The notes beneath the pieces are model-generated. The model made no database searches. It was not told the DNA's origin and saw only the letters and a program-made list of their open reading frames with translations. Position numbers and translations under genes: made by a program. Shown one piece after another: positions 27,704 to 35,184 of a DNA stretch of 64,000 nt. Each line of letters starts with the position of its first letter. The stretch's first letter is position 1. The stretch spans positions 1-64,000 of the forward strand of contig CALXGQ010000030.1 of the NCBI GenBank assembly GCA_944387895.1, written 5' to 3'. Source of the DNA: an uncultured Clostridia bacterium (GTDB lineage: Bacteria; Bacillota; Clostridia; Oscillospirales; QAKW01).

Positions 27704-28810
27704 TCAGGCCTTATGGGAGAGGTGGATCAGGTAGGCGTTGATAAAGCCGTCGAGATCTCCGTCCATAACGGCGTTGATGTTGCCCATTTCAAAATTGGTG
27801 CGGTGATCCTTGACCATGGTATAGGGCATAAACACATAGGAGCGGATCTGGCTGCCCCAGCCGTTGCTCATCTGGTCGCCCTTGATGTCCTCGATTTTTT
27901 CCAGATTTTCCCGTTCCTTGATTTCGATCAGCTTGGATTTCAGCATTTTCATGCACATATCCCGGTTCTGGAACTGGCTGCGCTCGTTCTGGCAGGAAAC
28001 CACGATCCCGGTCGGGAGGTGGATCAGCCGCACGGCGGAAGAGGTTTTATTGACCTTCTGCCCGCCGGCGCCGCTGGAACGGAAAACCTCCATCTTGATG
28101 TCTTCGGGGCGGATTTCCACCTCCACGCTGTCGTCGATCTCAGGCATGACCTCCACGGAAGCAAAGGACGTCTGCCGCCGCCCGGAGGCGTCGAAAGGGG
28201 AAACGCGCACCAGCCGGTGAACGCCCATTTCACTTTTGAGATACCCGTAGGCATACTGGCCTTCGATCAGGATCGAAGCGCTTTTGATCCCGGCTTCGTC
28301 CCCGTCGAGATAATCCAGAACGGTCACTTTATAGTCGTGGCGCTGGGCGAAGCGCAGATACATCCGGTAAAGCATCTCCACCCAGTCCTGCGCCTCGGTT
28401 CCGCCGGCGCCGGCGTGAAAGGTCAGGATGGCGTTGTTCTGATCGTATTCGCCGCTGAGAAGGGTCTGGAGATTGGCCGCCTCCAGCCTTTTTTCATAGG
28501 CGTCAAACTCGCTGACGACCTCCGCCTCCATCTCGTCCGGATCCATTTCCGCCATTTCCAGCAGGGCGCCCAGATCTTCATGGGCGGCGGCCAGCTTTTC
28601 AAAGTTTTCCACAGTTCGCTTGTTGTTCTTGATGATCTGCAGAACCTTTTGGGAATTGGCAATATCGTCCCAGAACCCGGGCGCGGCGGTCTGGGCTTCG
28701 TCCTCTTCGATTTTGCCCCGCAGCTCGGAGATTTTCAGCGCCCGCTCCAGCGTGTCCAGATCCTTGCGGAACTCGTTCAGCTTCTGCTTGTATTCTTCTA
28801 TAATGATCAT
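27704..28810 (-). CDS. prfB: Peptide chain release factor 2
   Basis: A 368-residue class I release factor with the RF2-specific tripeptide SPF (RLVRVSPFDASGRR) and the catalytic GGQ (RSSGAGGQKVNKT). It releases chains at UGA and UAA. The N terminus (MIIIEEYKQKLNEFRKDLDTL) runs on without an internal UGA, so the programmed +1 frameshift found in most bacterial prfB genes is absent. The ATG at 28810 has AGGA 6 bp upstream. It lies downstream of an ABC transporter gene. Confidence 0.94.
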   Translation of the reverse strand: MIIIEEYKQKLNEFRKDLDTLERALKISELRGKIEEDEAQTAAPGFWDDIANSQKVLQIIKNNKRTVENFEKLAAAHEDLGALLEMAEMDPDEMEAEVVSEFDAYEKRLEAANLQTLLSGEYDQNNAILTFHAGAGGTEAQDWVEMLYRMYLRFAQRHDYKVTVLDYLDGDEAGIKSASILIEGQYAYGYLKSEMGVHRLVRVSPFDASGRRQTSFASVEVMPEIDDSVEVEIRPEDIKMEVFRSSGAGGQKVNKTSSAVRLIHLPTGIVVSCQNERSQFQNRDMCMKMLKSKLIEIKERENLEKIEDIKGDQMSNGWGSQIRSYVFMPYTMVKDHRTNFEMGNINAVMDGDLDGFINAYLIHLSHKA

Positions 28811-28882
28811 GCTGCTTCCTCACTCTTCTTTACTGTCATGTAATCTTAACATATTTTTTCCGGAAATGCAAGCCGGGGGGCG

Positions 28883-30616
28883 CTATTCCTTTTTGCCGAA
28901 CTGCATTTGATAAAGCGCGGCATAGATCCCGCCTTTTTGCAGGAGCTGGTCATGGGTACCCTCCTCGGCGATCCCGCTTTCGGTGAGAACGAGGATCCGG
29001 CCGGCGTTGCGGATGGAGGAAAGGCGGTGGGCGATCACGAAGGTGGTGCGGTTCTCCGCCAGCTTTTCAAGGCTTTCCTGCACAACGCGTTCGCTTTCGT
29101 TATCCAGCGCGGAGGTGGCTTCGTCGAAGATCAGGATCGGGGGATCCTTCAGAAAAACCCGGGCGATGGAGAGCCGCTGCTTCTGCCCGCCGGAGAGCTT
29201 GACGCCCCGCTGCCCGATATCCGTTTCATAGCCCTGGGGCAGGGCTTCGATGAAGGAATGGGCGTTGGCTTTCTTTGCGGCCTGGATGATTTCTTCGTCG
29301 GTGGCGTCCGGACGGCCGTAGCGGATATTTTCCATCACCGTTCCGGCGAAAAGATAAACGTCCTGCTGAACGATGCCGATCTGATCCCGGAGCCCCTTCA
29401 GGGTGTAGCTGCGGATATCCTGGCCGTCGATGAGGATCTGGCCGCCGGTGATTTCGTAGAAGCGTGGGATGAGGCTGCAAAGGGTGCTTTTGCCTGCGCC
29501 GGATTCTCCCACCAGCGCCACATATTCCCCGGCGCGTACCTCCAGATTCACATGGGAGAGCACTATTTTTTCATGGTCGGGATAATGAAAGGAAACCTCC
29601 CGGAAGGAAACGTCGCCCCGGAACCGCGGGGGTTCGGCCGCGTCGGGCAGATCCCGGATCTCCACCGGAACGTCCATCATTTCCCGGAACCGCGCGAAGG
29701 CGGAAGCGCCGTTTTGGAACTGCTCGGTGAAGTTGATCAGCTTGCGCACCGGATCGGTAAAATTGCTGATATAAAGCTGAAAGGTGATCAGATCGGTGGC
29801 GGTCAGCTGATTTTGGGAGATCAGAATCGCCCCGGCGACCAAAACGGCTACGGTGATGAAGGTGGTGAAGGCGCCCAGCCCGGAATGGAAAACGCCCATG
29901 CAACGGTATGCGTAGCGTTTGGCGTCCAGCAGCCGGTCGTTGGAGCGGCGGAATTTTTCATGCTCCAGACGTTCGTTGGCAAAGGATTTGACTACCCGGA
30001 TCCCGGAGAGGTTATCCTCCATGCCGGCGTTGAATTCCCCCATCCGGACGCGATTCTGCCGGAACGCGGCGCGCATTTTGACGTTGCAGCGCCCGGCATA
30101 AAGGATCATTAGTGGAAGGATCAGCAGCGCCACCAGCGCCAGCTTCCAGCTCACGACCGCCATAATGGCCAGCGATCCGATCAGCTTGATGATGGAAATA
30201 AAGAGATCCTCCGGCCCGTGATGCGCCAGCTCGGCGATGTCGAAAAGATCGTTTCCGATGCGGCTCATCAGCTGGCCGACCTTCTGATTATCATAAAAGC
30301 TGAAGGAAAGGCGCTGATAATGCTGAAAAAGCTCTTCCCGCATGGAATATTCCATCCGCGCGCCCATAACATGACCATAGTATGCGGTAAAATAATTGCA
30401 ATATGCCTCCAGCGCGATCAGGGCAAGCATCCCCGCCGCCGTCAGCAGAATCAGGCGCAGCGCCTCATCGCCCGGCCGGAGAACGAAATCACCGGTGATC
30501 TTGCGGACCATCAGCGGAATGATCAGGGTGGTGGCGGCGCTGAGGACCGCAAAAAACATATCGGCCCAAAACAGCTTGCGATGGGGCTTATAATAAGGTA
30601 AAAATTGTTTAATCAC
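28883..30616 (-). CDS. ABC exporter, fused permease-ATPase
   Basis: A 577-residue half-transporter with six membrane helices (about 15-310) and an ATPase domain (Walker A GESGAGKST, Q-loop GIVQQDVYLF, signature LSGGQKQRLSIAR, Walker B ILIFDEATSALD, H-loop VIAHRLSS). All catalytic residues are intact, so it likely works as a homodimer. The GTG start overlaps the stop of the YgjP-type gene by 8 bp. The substrate is unknown; the family includes MsbA-like lipid and drug exporters. Confidence 0.9.
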   Translation of the reverse strand: MIKQFLPYYKPHRKLFWADMFFAVLSAATTLIIPLMVRKITGDFVLRPGDEALRLILLTAAGMLALIALEAYCNYFTAYYGHVMGARMEYSMREELFQHYQRLSFSFYDNQKVGQLMSRIGNDLFDIAELAHHGPEDLFISIIKLIGSLAIMAVVSWKLALVALLILPLMILYAGRCNVKMRAAFRQNRVRMGEFNAGMEDNLSGIRVVKSFANERLEHEKFRRSNDRLLDAKRYAYRCMGVFHSGLGAFTTFITVAVLVAGAILISQNQLTATDLITFQLYISNFTDPVRKLINFTEQFQNGASAFARFREMMDVPVEIRDLPDAAEPPRFRGDVSFREVSFHYPDHEKIVLSHVNLEVRAGEYVALVGESGAGKSTLCSLIPRFYEITGGQILIDGQDIRSYTLKGLRDQIGIVQQDVYLFAGTVMENIRYGRPDATDEEIIQAAKKANAHSFIEALPQGYETDIGQRGVKLSGGQKQRLSIARVFLKDPPILIFDEATSALDNESERVVQESLEKLAENRTTFVIAHRLSSIRNAGRILVLTESGIAEEGTHDQLLQKGGIYAALYQMQFGKKE

Positions 30617-31109
30617 AGTTCTTCAGCTCCTTGATCCGGGTCTTATAATCCGGGAGAATCTTGCCGATTTCATGGTAAAAGGCCGGGCTATGGTTATGGT
30701 GGAGGATATGCGCCAGCTCATGCACTACAACGTAATCGATCGCCCGGGGCGTTTTCTCCATCAGAAAAAGAGAGAAGCACAGGCCGTTGCTGCTGCTGCA
30801 GCTGCCGTAGCGGGTGCGGGCGGAGGTGATTTTGATCGAACGGGGGGTCACCCCCATCAGAGGCGCGTAATAAGCGACCCGCTCCGGGATATGGCGCCTG
30901 GCGGCGGCTCTGAGCGCCTCCAGCTCTTCCGGCGCGTAGGTTTTGGGCGGGCGGTAATTTGCCAGCTGCCGGTCGATCCAGCGCTGATGGGCGTGGATAA
31001 ACTGCCGGATGACGGCGTCGGGACAATGCAGCGGCGCCCGCACCTCCGGCTCACCCTGCCGGTTGATGAGCAGAGCCAGGGTTTTTCGGTTGGTTTTGAT
31101 GATCTTCAT
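30609..31109 (-). CDS. YgjP-type zinc metallopeptidase (SprT-like, DUF45)
   Basis: A 166-residue protein with the zincin motif VVVHELAHILHHNHSPAFY and the upstream family motif TRYGSCSS. DUF45 proteins are predicted metal-dependent hydrolases; the substrate is unknown. I chose the ATG at 31109 (MKIIKTNRKTLALLI); it has no strong ribosome site, while the longer frame runs into the tRNA. It overlaps the ABC exporter start by 8 bp. Confidence 0.85.
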   Translation of the reverse strand: MKIIKTNRKTLALLINRQGEPEVRAPLHCPDAVIRQFIHAHQRWIDRQLANYRPPKTYAPEELEALRAAARRHIPERVAYYAPLMGVTPRSIKITSARTRYGSCSSSNGLCFSLFLMEKTPRAIDYVVVHELAHILHHNHSPAFYHEIGKILPDYKTRIKELKNCD

Positions 31110-31174
31110 AAAAGGTATTTTACCATGAGGCCGGAAAGAAGGCAAGCGAATGCCGCCATCTTTTGGAAGGTCAT

Positions 31175-31228
31175 AACAAAAACACCATTGGTTCCCGGCC
31201 CTGAAGGCGCCGATCACAATGGTGTTTT
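31175..31228 (-). terminator. Terminator after tRNA-Val
   Basis: AACACCATTG (31181-31190) pairs with CAATGGTGTT (31217-31226) and is followed on the minus strand by TTTTTG. The loop is long (26 bases). It ends the tRNA transcript, so the downstream peptidase gene may have its own start or depend on readthrough. Confidence 0.55.
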
Positions 31229-31232
31229 CATA

Positions 31233-31309
31233 TGGTGGAGACAACTGGAATTGAACCAGTGACCCCTTGCATGTCAAGCAAGTACTCTAACCAGCTGAGC
31301 TATGCCTCC
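31233..31309 (-). tRNA. tRNA-Val (GAC anticodon)
   Basis: On the minus strand a 77-base cloverleaf is complete. The acceptor GGAGGCA pairs with TGTCTCC; the D arm is GCTC-AGCTGGTTA-GAGT; the anticodon stem CTTGC/GCAAG holds loop TTGACAT with anticodon GAC; the T arm is CTGGTTCAATTCCAG. The discriminator A and the CCA end are encoded. Confidence 0.95.
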
Positions 31310-31473
31310 GCGTCCTGTTCATTTTACTATAAGAGGGTTGAAATGTCAAGCCCTCAGATAAAAAAACATTCCGCTTTTGCTAAAAGGGGCGCGGCTCCTT
31401 GATCTTTGCCGTTTTAAGGCGCAAAAGGCCGCCGGCTTTCCCCAAAGGCGCAAAAGGGGCGCGGCAGGGAAGG
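31310..31473. repeat. Short direct repeats in a non-coding patch
   Basis: AAAAGGGGCGCGGC occurs at 31382-31395 and 31452-31465, and AAGGCGCAAAAGG at 31416-31428 and 31445-31457. No gene is visible. The words resemble the degenerate repeat unit near 42972-43155. Confidence 0.5.
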
Positions 31474-32073
31474 TCAGAGGTAAATACGGTCGTATTCCTC
31501 TTTCAGCCGCGCTTCCTCCTCGGCGTCCGGCGGGGAGTAGGGCAGGCCGAAATAATCCAGGATCCCCTGGGCGATGGCCGAGCCGATCGCGTAGACGTTA
31601 TGGACGATAAAATCCGCGTTCACGGGGTTGTTGTGGCACCCCACTTCCACGATCACGGCGGGCATTTTGGTGCGGCGCAGCTCATAGAAGCCCAGGCCGC
31701 CGTAAACGCTGCTTCCCTCCTCCACGCCCCGATCCTCGGTGGGCGTGACCTGGGAGAGGCGGTTGTAGATATCCTCTGCCAGCCGCTGGCCGTTCCCGCC
31801 GGGACGGTAGTAAAAGACCCGGGCGCCCTGTACGCCGCTATCACAGTTGACCGAGCGGATCGCAACGTAAATATCGGTATTTTGGGCGTTGGCGTCCGCT
31901 ACCACCGAGGTTAGGTCGTAGTCGGGGTTGTTGCGGGCGGTGGTAAGACCGTTCCGGGCCAGCTCCAGCTCCACAACGTCGGCGATCAGATTCATCCGTT
32001 CCTCTTCGGTGCCGTAGGTTCCGTAGCCCCGGTTGAAATGCCGCGGCGATGGGGAGAGATAAACTTCCGGCAT
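31474..32073 (-). CDS. Amidase_3-like protein with a lost zinc histidine
   Basis: The 199-residue protein aligns by eye with clostridial N-acetylmuramoyl-L-alanine amidases: LSPSPRHFN...GYGTYGTEEERMNLIADVVE at the start and MPAVIVEVGCHNN near the end. The motif normally read as AIHSNA is AIRSVN here, putting Arg73 where a zinc-binding His is expected. It may therefore be a catalytically inactive peptidoglycan-binding protein. No signal peptide is present. AGGAGG precedes the ATG at 32073. Confidence 0.75.
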   Translation of the reverse strand: MPEVYLSPSPRHFNRGYGTYGTEEERMNLIADVVELELARNGLTTARNNPDYDLTSVVADANAQNTDIYVAIRSVNCDSGVQGARVFYYRPGGNGQRLAEDIYNRLSQVTPTEDRGVEEGSSVYGGLGFYELRRTKMPAVIVEVGCHNNPVNADFIVHNVYAIGSAIAQGILDYFGLPYSPPDAEEEARLKEEYDRIYL

Positions 32074-32158
32074 GAACCATACCTCCTTTACCGGTTTGCT
32101 TTATTTTATGCAGAAAAGCAGCGGCGGTTCCCGCCGGCAGTCAAAGGGGCAAAGGGGC

Positions 32159-32187
32159 TTGAAAATAGAAGAAGGATATGATAGAAT
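32159..32187 (+). promoter_or_regulatory. Sigma-A promoter of the MATE gene
   Basis: TTGAAA (32159-32164), 17 bp, TAGAAT (32182-32187). Confidence 0.65.
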
Positions 32188-32218
32188 ACTGATGCTTTGC
32201 AGATAGGAGGGATTCGCC

Positions 32219-33598
32219 GTGGTGAGCAGAATAAACGGGGATCATGGGATCTACCGGCGGCTGTTTGGACTGATGGTGCCCATCATGATCCAAAACGGGA
32301 TCACCAATTTTGTGAATATGCTGGATAACATCATGATCGGCCGGGTCGGTACGGTTCAGATGACCGGCGTAGCGGTGACCAATCAGCTGTTTTTTGTATT
32401 CAATCTTTGCGTGTTCGGCGCGGTTTCCGGCGCCGGGATCTTTACCGCGCAGTTTTACGGGCGGGGCGATCACCGCGGCGTGCGGCATACCTTTCGCTTC
32501 AAGGTGCTGTTCTGCTCCCTGCTGACGCTGGGCTGCATCGCGCTTTTCCGGATCGGCGGCAGAGAGCTGATCGGCCTTTATATGCAGGGCGAGGGCGGCG
32601 CGGCGGCCGCGGCTTCGCTGGAGCATGGATGGCATTATATGCAGATCATGCTGATCGGCCTGCTTCCCTATACGCTGGTGCAATGCTATTCCAGCACCCT
32701 TCGGGAAATGGGGAACCCCGTTGTTCCCATGCTGGCGGGGGTCGCCGCGGTCGGGGTGAACTTATGCCTGAACTGGCTGCTTATTTTCGGCGTCTGGATC
32801 TTTCCGGAGCTGGGGGTGGCCGGCGCGGCGATTGCTACGGTGGTTTCCCGTTTTACGGAGCTGGGCGTGGTGATGATCTATACCCATTGTAATGCCGGAA
32901 AATTCCCCTTTATCGTGGGGGCTTACCGCAGCCTGCGGGTGCCCGGCAAGCTGGTTGGCCAGCTGGTTATCAAGGGGCTGCCGCTGATGCTCAACGAAAC
33001 CCTCTGGGCGGCGGGCGTAGCGGCGGTGAATCAATCCTATTCGATGCGCGGCCTGAACGCGGTGGGCGCGATCAATATTTCCCAGACCTTCTGGAACGTC
33101 TTTTCCATCGCTTATATGGCGGTGGGCGCGGCGATCGGCATCATTCTCGGCCAGATGCTGGGCGCCAATCAGCTCCGGGAGGCCAGAGAGTCCGCCCGGA
33201 AGATGATCGCGGTTTCCGGGCTGATCAGCATTGCGGTGGGCGCGGTCTATGCCGGTGTGGCGGAGTTTATCCCGATGGCCTACAACACCGAGCCGGAGAT
33301 CCGCCGTCTGGCGACCCGGATGATGCAGATCGCCGCTGTCGCCATGCCTTTTGAAGCGCTGACCCACGCGTCGTATTTCACCATGCGCTCCGGGGGCAGG
33401 ATGCTGATCACCATGATTTTCGACTGTGGCTTTATGTGGGGCCTGAACGTCCCCGTTGCTTTTCTGCTCAGCCGGTTTACCGGTCTTTCCGTTTTATGGA
33501 TCTATGGGGCGGTGCAGGCCATCGCCGTGGTAAAATCCCTGCTTGGCATAATCCTGGTCGAACGGGGCGGCTGGGTGAAAAATATCGTCCAGCAATGA
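32219..33598 (+). CDS. MATE family efflux transporter
   Basis: A 459-residue protein with twelve predicted membrane helices and MATE features, including LMVPIMIQNGITNFVNMLDNIMIG at the start (given in part) and VAVTNQLFFVFNLCVFG. MATE proteins use sodium or proton gradients to export cationic drugs or metabolites. The GTG at 32219 (or the adjacent GTG at 32222) follows AGGAGGG. It is a single-gene transcript. Confidence 0.9.
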   Translation: MVSRINGDHGIYRRLFGLMVPIMIQNGITNFVNMLDNIMIGRVGTVQMTGVAVTNQLFFVFNLCVFGAVSGAGIFTAQFYGRGDHRGVRHTFRFKVLFCSLLTLGCIALFRIGGRELIGLYMQGEGGAAAAASLEHGWHYMQIMLIGLLPYTLVQCYSSTLREMGNPVVPMLAGVAAVGVNLCLNWLLIFGVWIFPELGVAGAAIATVVSRFTELGVVMIYTHCNAGKFPFIVGAYRSLRVPGKLVGQLVIKGLPLMLNETLWAAGVAAVNQSYSMRGLNAVGAINISQTFWNVFSIAYMAVGAAIGIILGQMLGANQLREARESARKMIAVSGLISIAVGAVYAGVAEFIPMAYNTEPEIRRLATRMMQIAAVAMPFEALTHASYFTMRSGGRMLITMIFDCGFMWGLNVPVAFLLSRFTGLSVLWIYGAVQAIAVVKSLLGIILVERGGWVKNIVQQ

Positions 33599-33640
33599 GC
33601 GGGATTTTTGGAAAGAAACGCTCCCTTTAAAGAAAAAAAG

Positions 33641-33671
33641 AGCGCCTGCCGGGCTTTGCCCGGCAGGCGCT
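33641..33671 (-). terminator. Terminator after desulfoferrodoxin
   Basis: AGCGCCTGCCGGGC / GCCCGGCAGGCGCT, a 14-bp perfect stem with a 3-base loop. A T-run follows on the minus strand (A-run at 33632-33639 on plus). Confidence 0.8.
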
Positions 33672-33675
33672 GCGG

Positions 33676-34056
33676 TTATGAAAGCTCTGTTTTCCAAAGG
33701 CCGTGGAGGTTGCAGTAGGCGTAAACGGCAATCGGCCGGTCCTCTCCGATGCAGAAGGTGGCTTCGGGGGGCTCGCCGGGCTTGAGCGCCCTGCGGGCGC
33801 CGCCGTTTTCGGTTTCCAGATAGATCCATTGGATGGCGTGCTCCTCGGTCATGGGATGGGGCACTTCGCCAACGGCAACGTGAACGGCGCCGTCCCGGAG
33901 GGTGACGACGGGAAGATGCTTTTCTCCGGCGGCTTCCGCCGTATTGGGCATCAGCGCTTCCATCTTCTGGCCGCAGCACATCATCGGCACGCCTGCATTG
34001 TGGATCAGGCCGATCAGATTGCCGCAATGGCGGCAAATATAAAATTTTTCTTTCAT
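33676..34056 (-). CDS. Desulfoferrodoxin (superoxide reductase)
   Basis: A 126-residue two-centre protein. Centre I (FeCys4) uses Cys8, Cys11, Cys27 and Cys28 (CRHC...MCC). Centre II uses His47, His67, His73, Cys115 and His118 (KHLP, PHPMTEEH, YCNLHGLW) as in class I desulfoferrodoxins. It reduces superoxide to peroxide in the cytosol of anaerobes. It has a strong AAGGAGG site and lies directly after a truncated rubredoxin-like reading frame, rubredoxin being its usual electron donor. Confidence 0.93.
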   Translation of the reverse strand: MKEKFYICRHCGNLIGLIHNAGVPMMCCGQKMEALMPNTAEAAGEKHLPVVTLRDGAVHVAVGEVPHPMTEEHAIQWIYLETENGGARRALKPGEPPEATFCIGEDRPIAVYAYCNLHGLWKTELS

Positions 34057-34070
34057 GGTCTTTATCCTCC

Positions 34071-34184
34071 TTAATTATTCTCTTTTCGCTTTTTGAAATA
34101 AGTCTGGGAATGCTTGCAGTACGGGCATCTGAAATCCCCGGGCAGCTTCCCTTTTGGGTTTGCGGAGCCAACCGCATATGGAAT
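34071..34184 (-). pseudogene. Rubredoxin-like remnant (C-terminal half)
   Basis: The frame reads IPYAVGSANPKGKLPGDF then RCPYCKHSQTYFKKRKENN and stop. This matches the second half of rubredoxin (LPxDWxCPxCxxxxxxF), but the first CxxCG half is missing and no standard start codon exists in frame; a TAA lies 12 codons upstream. GGAGGCGATAAAA occurs twice just upstream (near 34203-34236), which could mark a deletion. It abuts the desulfoferrodoxin gene with 14 bp between. An unusual ATT or ATA start cannot be excluded. Confidence 0.5.
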
Positions 34185-34262
34185 AGAGATATCCCCTTCT
34201 TTTATCGCCTCCTTATCGTTATTTTATCGCCTCCGTTTGTTTTTTTCTGTGATCTGATCACA

Positions 34263-34658
34263 TTAGTGGCGGCATCCGCCGTTTGCGCAGCCGTGGTCGC
34301 CGCAAGTATTCCCGGCGCCGTGGTCATGGTGGCTGCACCGGACGTTGGGATCAAAATCCAGCCTGCCCGCAAGAAAAGCGTTTACAGCCTCGTCGGCATT
34401 CCCCGATACGCCGCCGTACAGCTGGATCCCGGCGGCCTGAAGCGCCGTCTGCGCCCCGCCGCCGATTCCGCCGCAGATCAGAACGTCGGCCTTCAGCGTG
34501 GAAAGCAGGCCGGCAAGGGCGCCGTGACCCTGCCCGTTTGCGCTGATGATCCTGGCTTCAACGATTTTCCCCTCCTCTGCGTCGTAGACCTTAAACTGCT
34601 CGGTATGGCCGAAGTGTTGAAAAACCTCTTCCTTTTCATAAGCTACTGCAATTCTCAT
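34263..34658 (-). CDS. NifX/NifB-like dinitrogenase cofactor domain protein
   Basis: A 131-residue protein of the dinitrogenase iron-molybdenum cofactor family (MRIAVAYEKEEVFQHFGHTEQFKVY, ADVLICGGIGGGAQTALQAAGI given in part). The C-terminal 24 residues are rich in His and Cys (CSHHDHGAGNTCGDHGC) and probably bind metal. Outside nitrogen fixers these proteins are thought to handle metal or Fe-S clusters. It overlaps the DUF134 regulator stop by four bases. Confidence 0.87.
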   Translation of the reverse strand: MRIAVAYEKEEVFQHFGHTEQFKVYDAEEGKIVEARIISANGQGHGALAGLLSTLKADVLICGGIGGGAQTALQAAGIQLYGGVSGNADEAVNAFLAGRLDFDPNVRCSHHDHGAGNTCGDHGCANGGCRH

Positions 34659-35020
34659 GGTGTTCTCTCCTTTATGTAATTCTGCGAAAAGCTTTTTTGC
34701 GGACAGCCGCTTTTATAGCAAAAGCCCTCTCCGTTGCAAAGGCGGATTTCCCCGCCCTCGATCTTCAGCGGCCGCCCCTCCACCAGCGCTTCGGCGATGG
34801 TCTTTCTGGCCGTTTCGTAGATCTTCTGCGTGGTCGTCCGGGCAACGCCCATTTGCGCCGCCGCTTCCTCCTGGGATAAGCCTTCCTTATCGATCAGGCG
34901 GATGGCTTCAAATCCATCGATCGCCAGAATGACCGGCTCCCGCCCTTCCTTGCCCAAAGGGCAAAATTCCAGCGTATCGGGAAAGCTGCATACCCTGCGG
35001 CATTTCGTCGGTCGCGCCAT
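34655..35020 (-). CDS. DUF134 (UPF0251) family DNA-binding protein
   Basis: A 121-residue protein starting MARPTKCRRVCSFPDTLEF, with a sigma-like helix-turn-helix (GLSQEEAAAQMGVARTTTQKIYETARK) and a Cys-containing tail (CNGEGFCYKSGCPQK). DUF134 genes are typically next to NifX-like genes. Several cysteines suggest metal or redox sensing. It heads the operon with the NifX-like and desulfoferrodoxin genes and probably represses it through the inverted repeat at 35021-35045. Confidence 0.85.
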   Translation of the reverse strand: MARPTKCRRVCSFPDTLEFCPLGKEGREPVILAIDGFEAIRLIDKEGLSQEEAAAQMGVARTTTQKIYETARKTIAEALVEGRPLKIEGGEIRLCNGEGFCYKSGCPQKSFSQNYIKERTP

Positions 35021-35045
35021 GTTATCACCTCATGGAAATGATAAC
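35021..35045. promoter_or_regulatory. Candidate operator of the DUF134 operon
   Basis: GTTATCA-N11-TGATAAC is a perfect 7-bp inverted repeat. One arm overlaps the -10 box (35038-35043) and the other lies at the ribosome site/start codon. Confidence 0.6.
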
Positions 35046-35066
35046 ACAGTTTTCGGCATATGTCAA
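35038..35066 (-). promoter_or_regulatory. Sigma-A promoter of the DUF134-NifX-desulfoferrodoxin operon
   Basis: TTGACA (35061-35066), 17 bp, TATCAT (35038-35043) on the minus strand. The 5' UTR would be only about 10-15 bases. Confidence 0.7.
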
Positions 35067-35099
35067 TAACCGGCGGAGTTTTTTTCGCAGGCAATAAAA

Positions 35100-35127
35100 A
35101 ACGGCGCAGTCCTCATGGACTGCGCCG
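35100..35127 (-). terminator. Terminator after ilvE
   Basis: CGGCGCAGTCC / GGACTGCGCCG with a 4-base loop, followed on the minus strand by a T6 run. Confidence 0.75.
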
Positions 35128-35184
35128 GGTTGTCTTTTATTGTTCTATGATGCGGCGGGGAGGTATTGTATGGCGGGCAGTTGC

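Noticed and set aside
33494-34177. 227-codon frame overlapping desulfoferrodoxin
   Set aside because: It reads desulfoferrodoxin and the rubredoxin remnant out of frame and has no family similarity; the metal-site residues are in the other frame.
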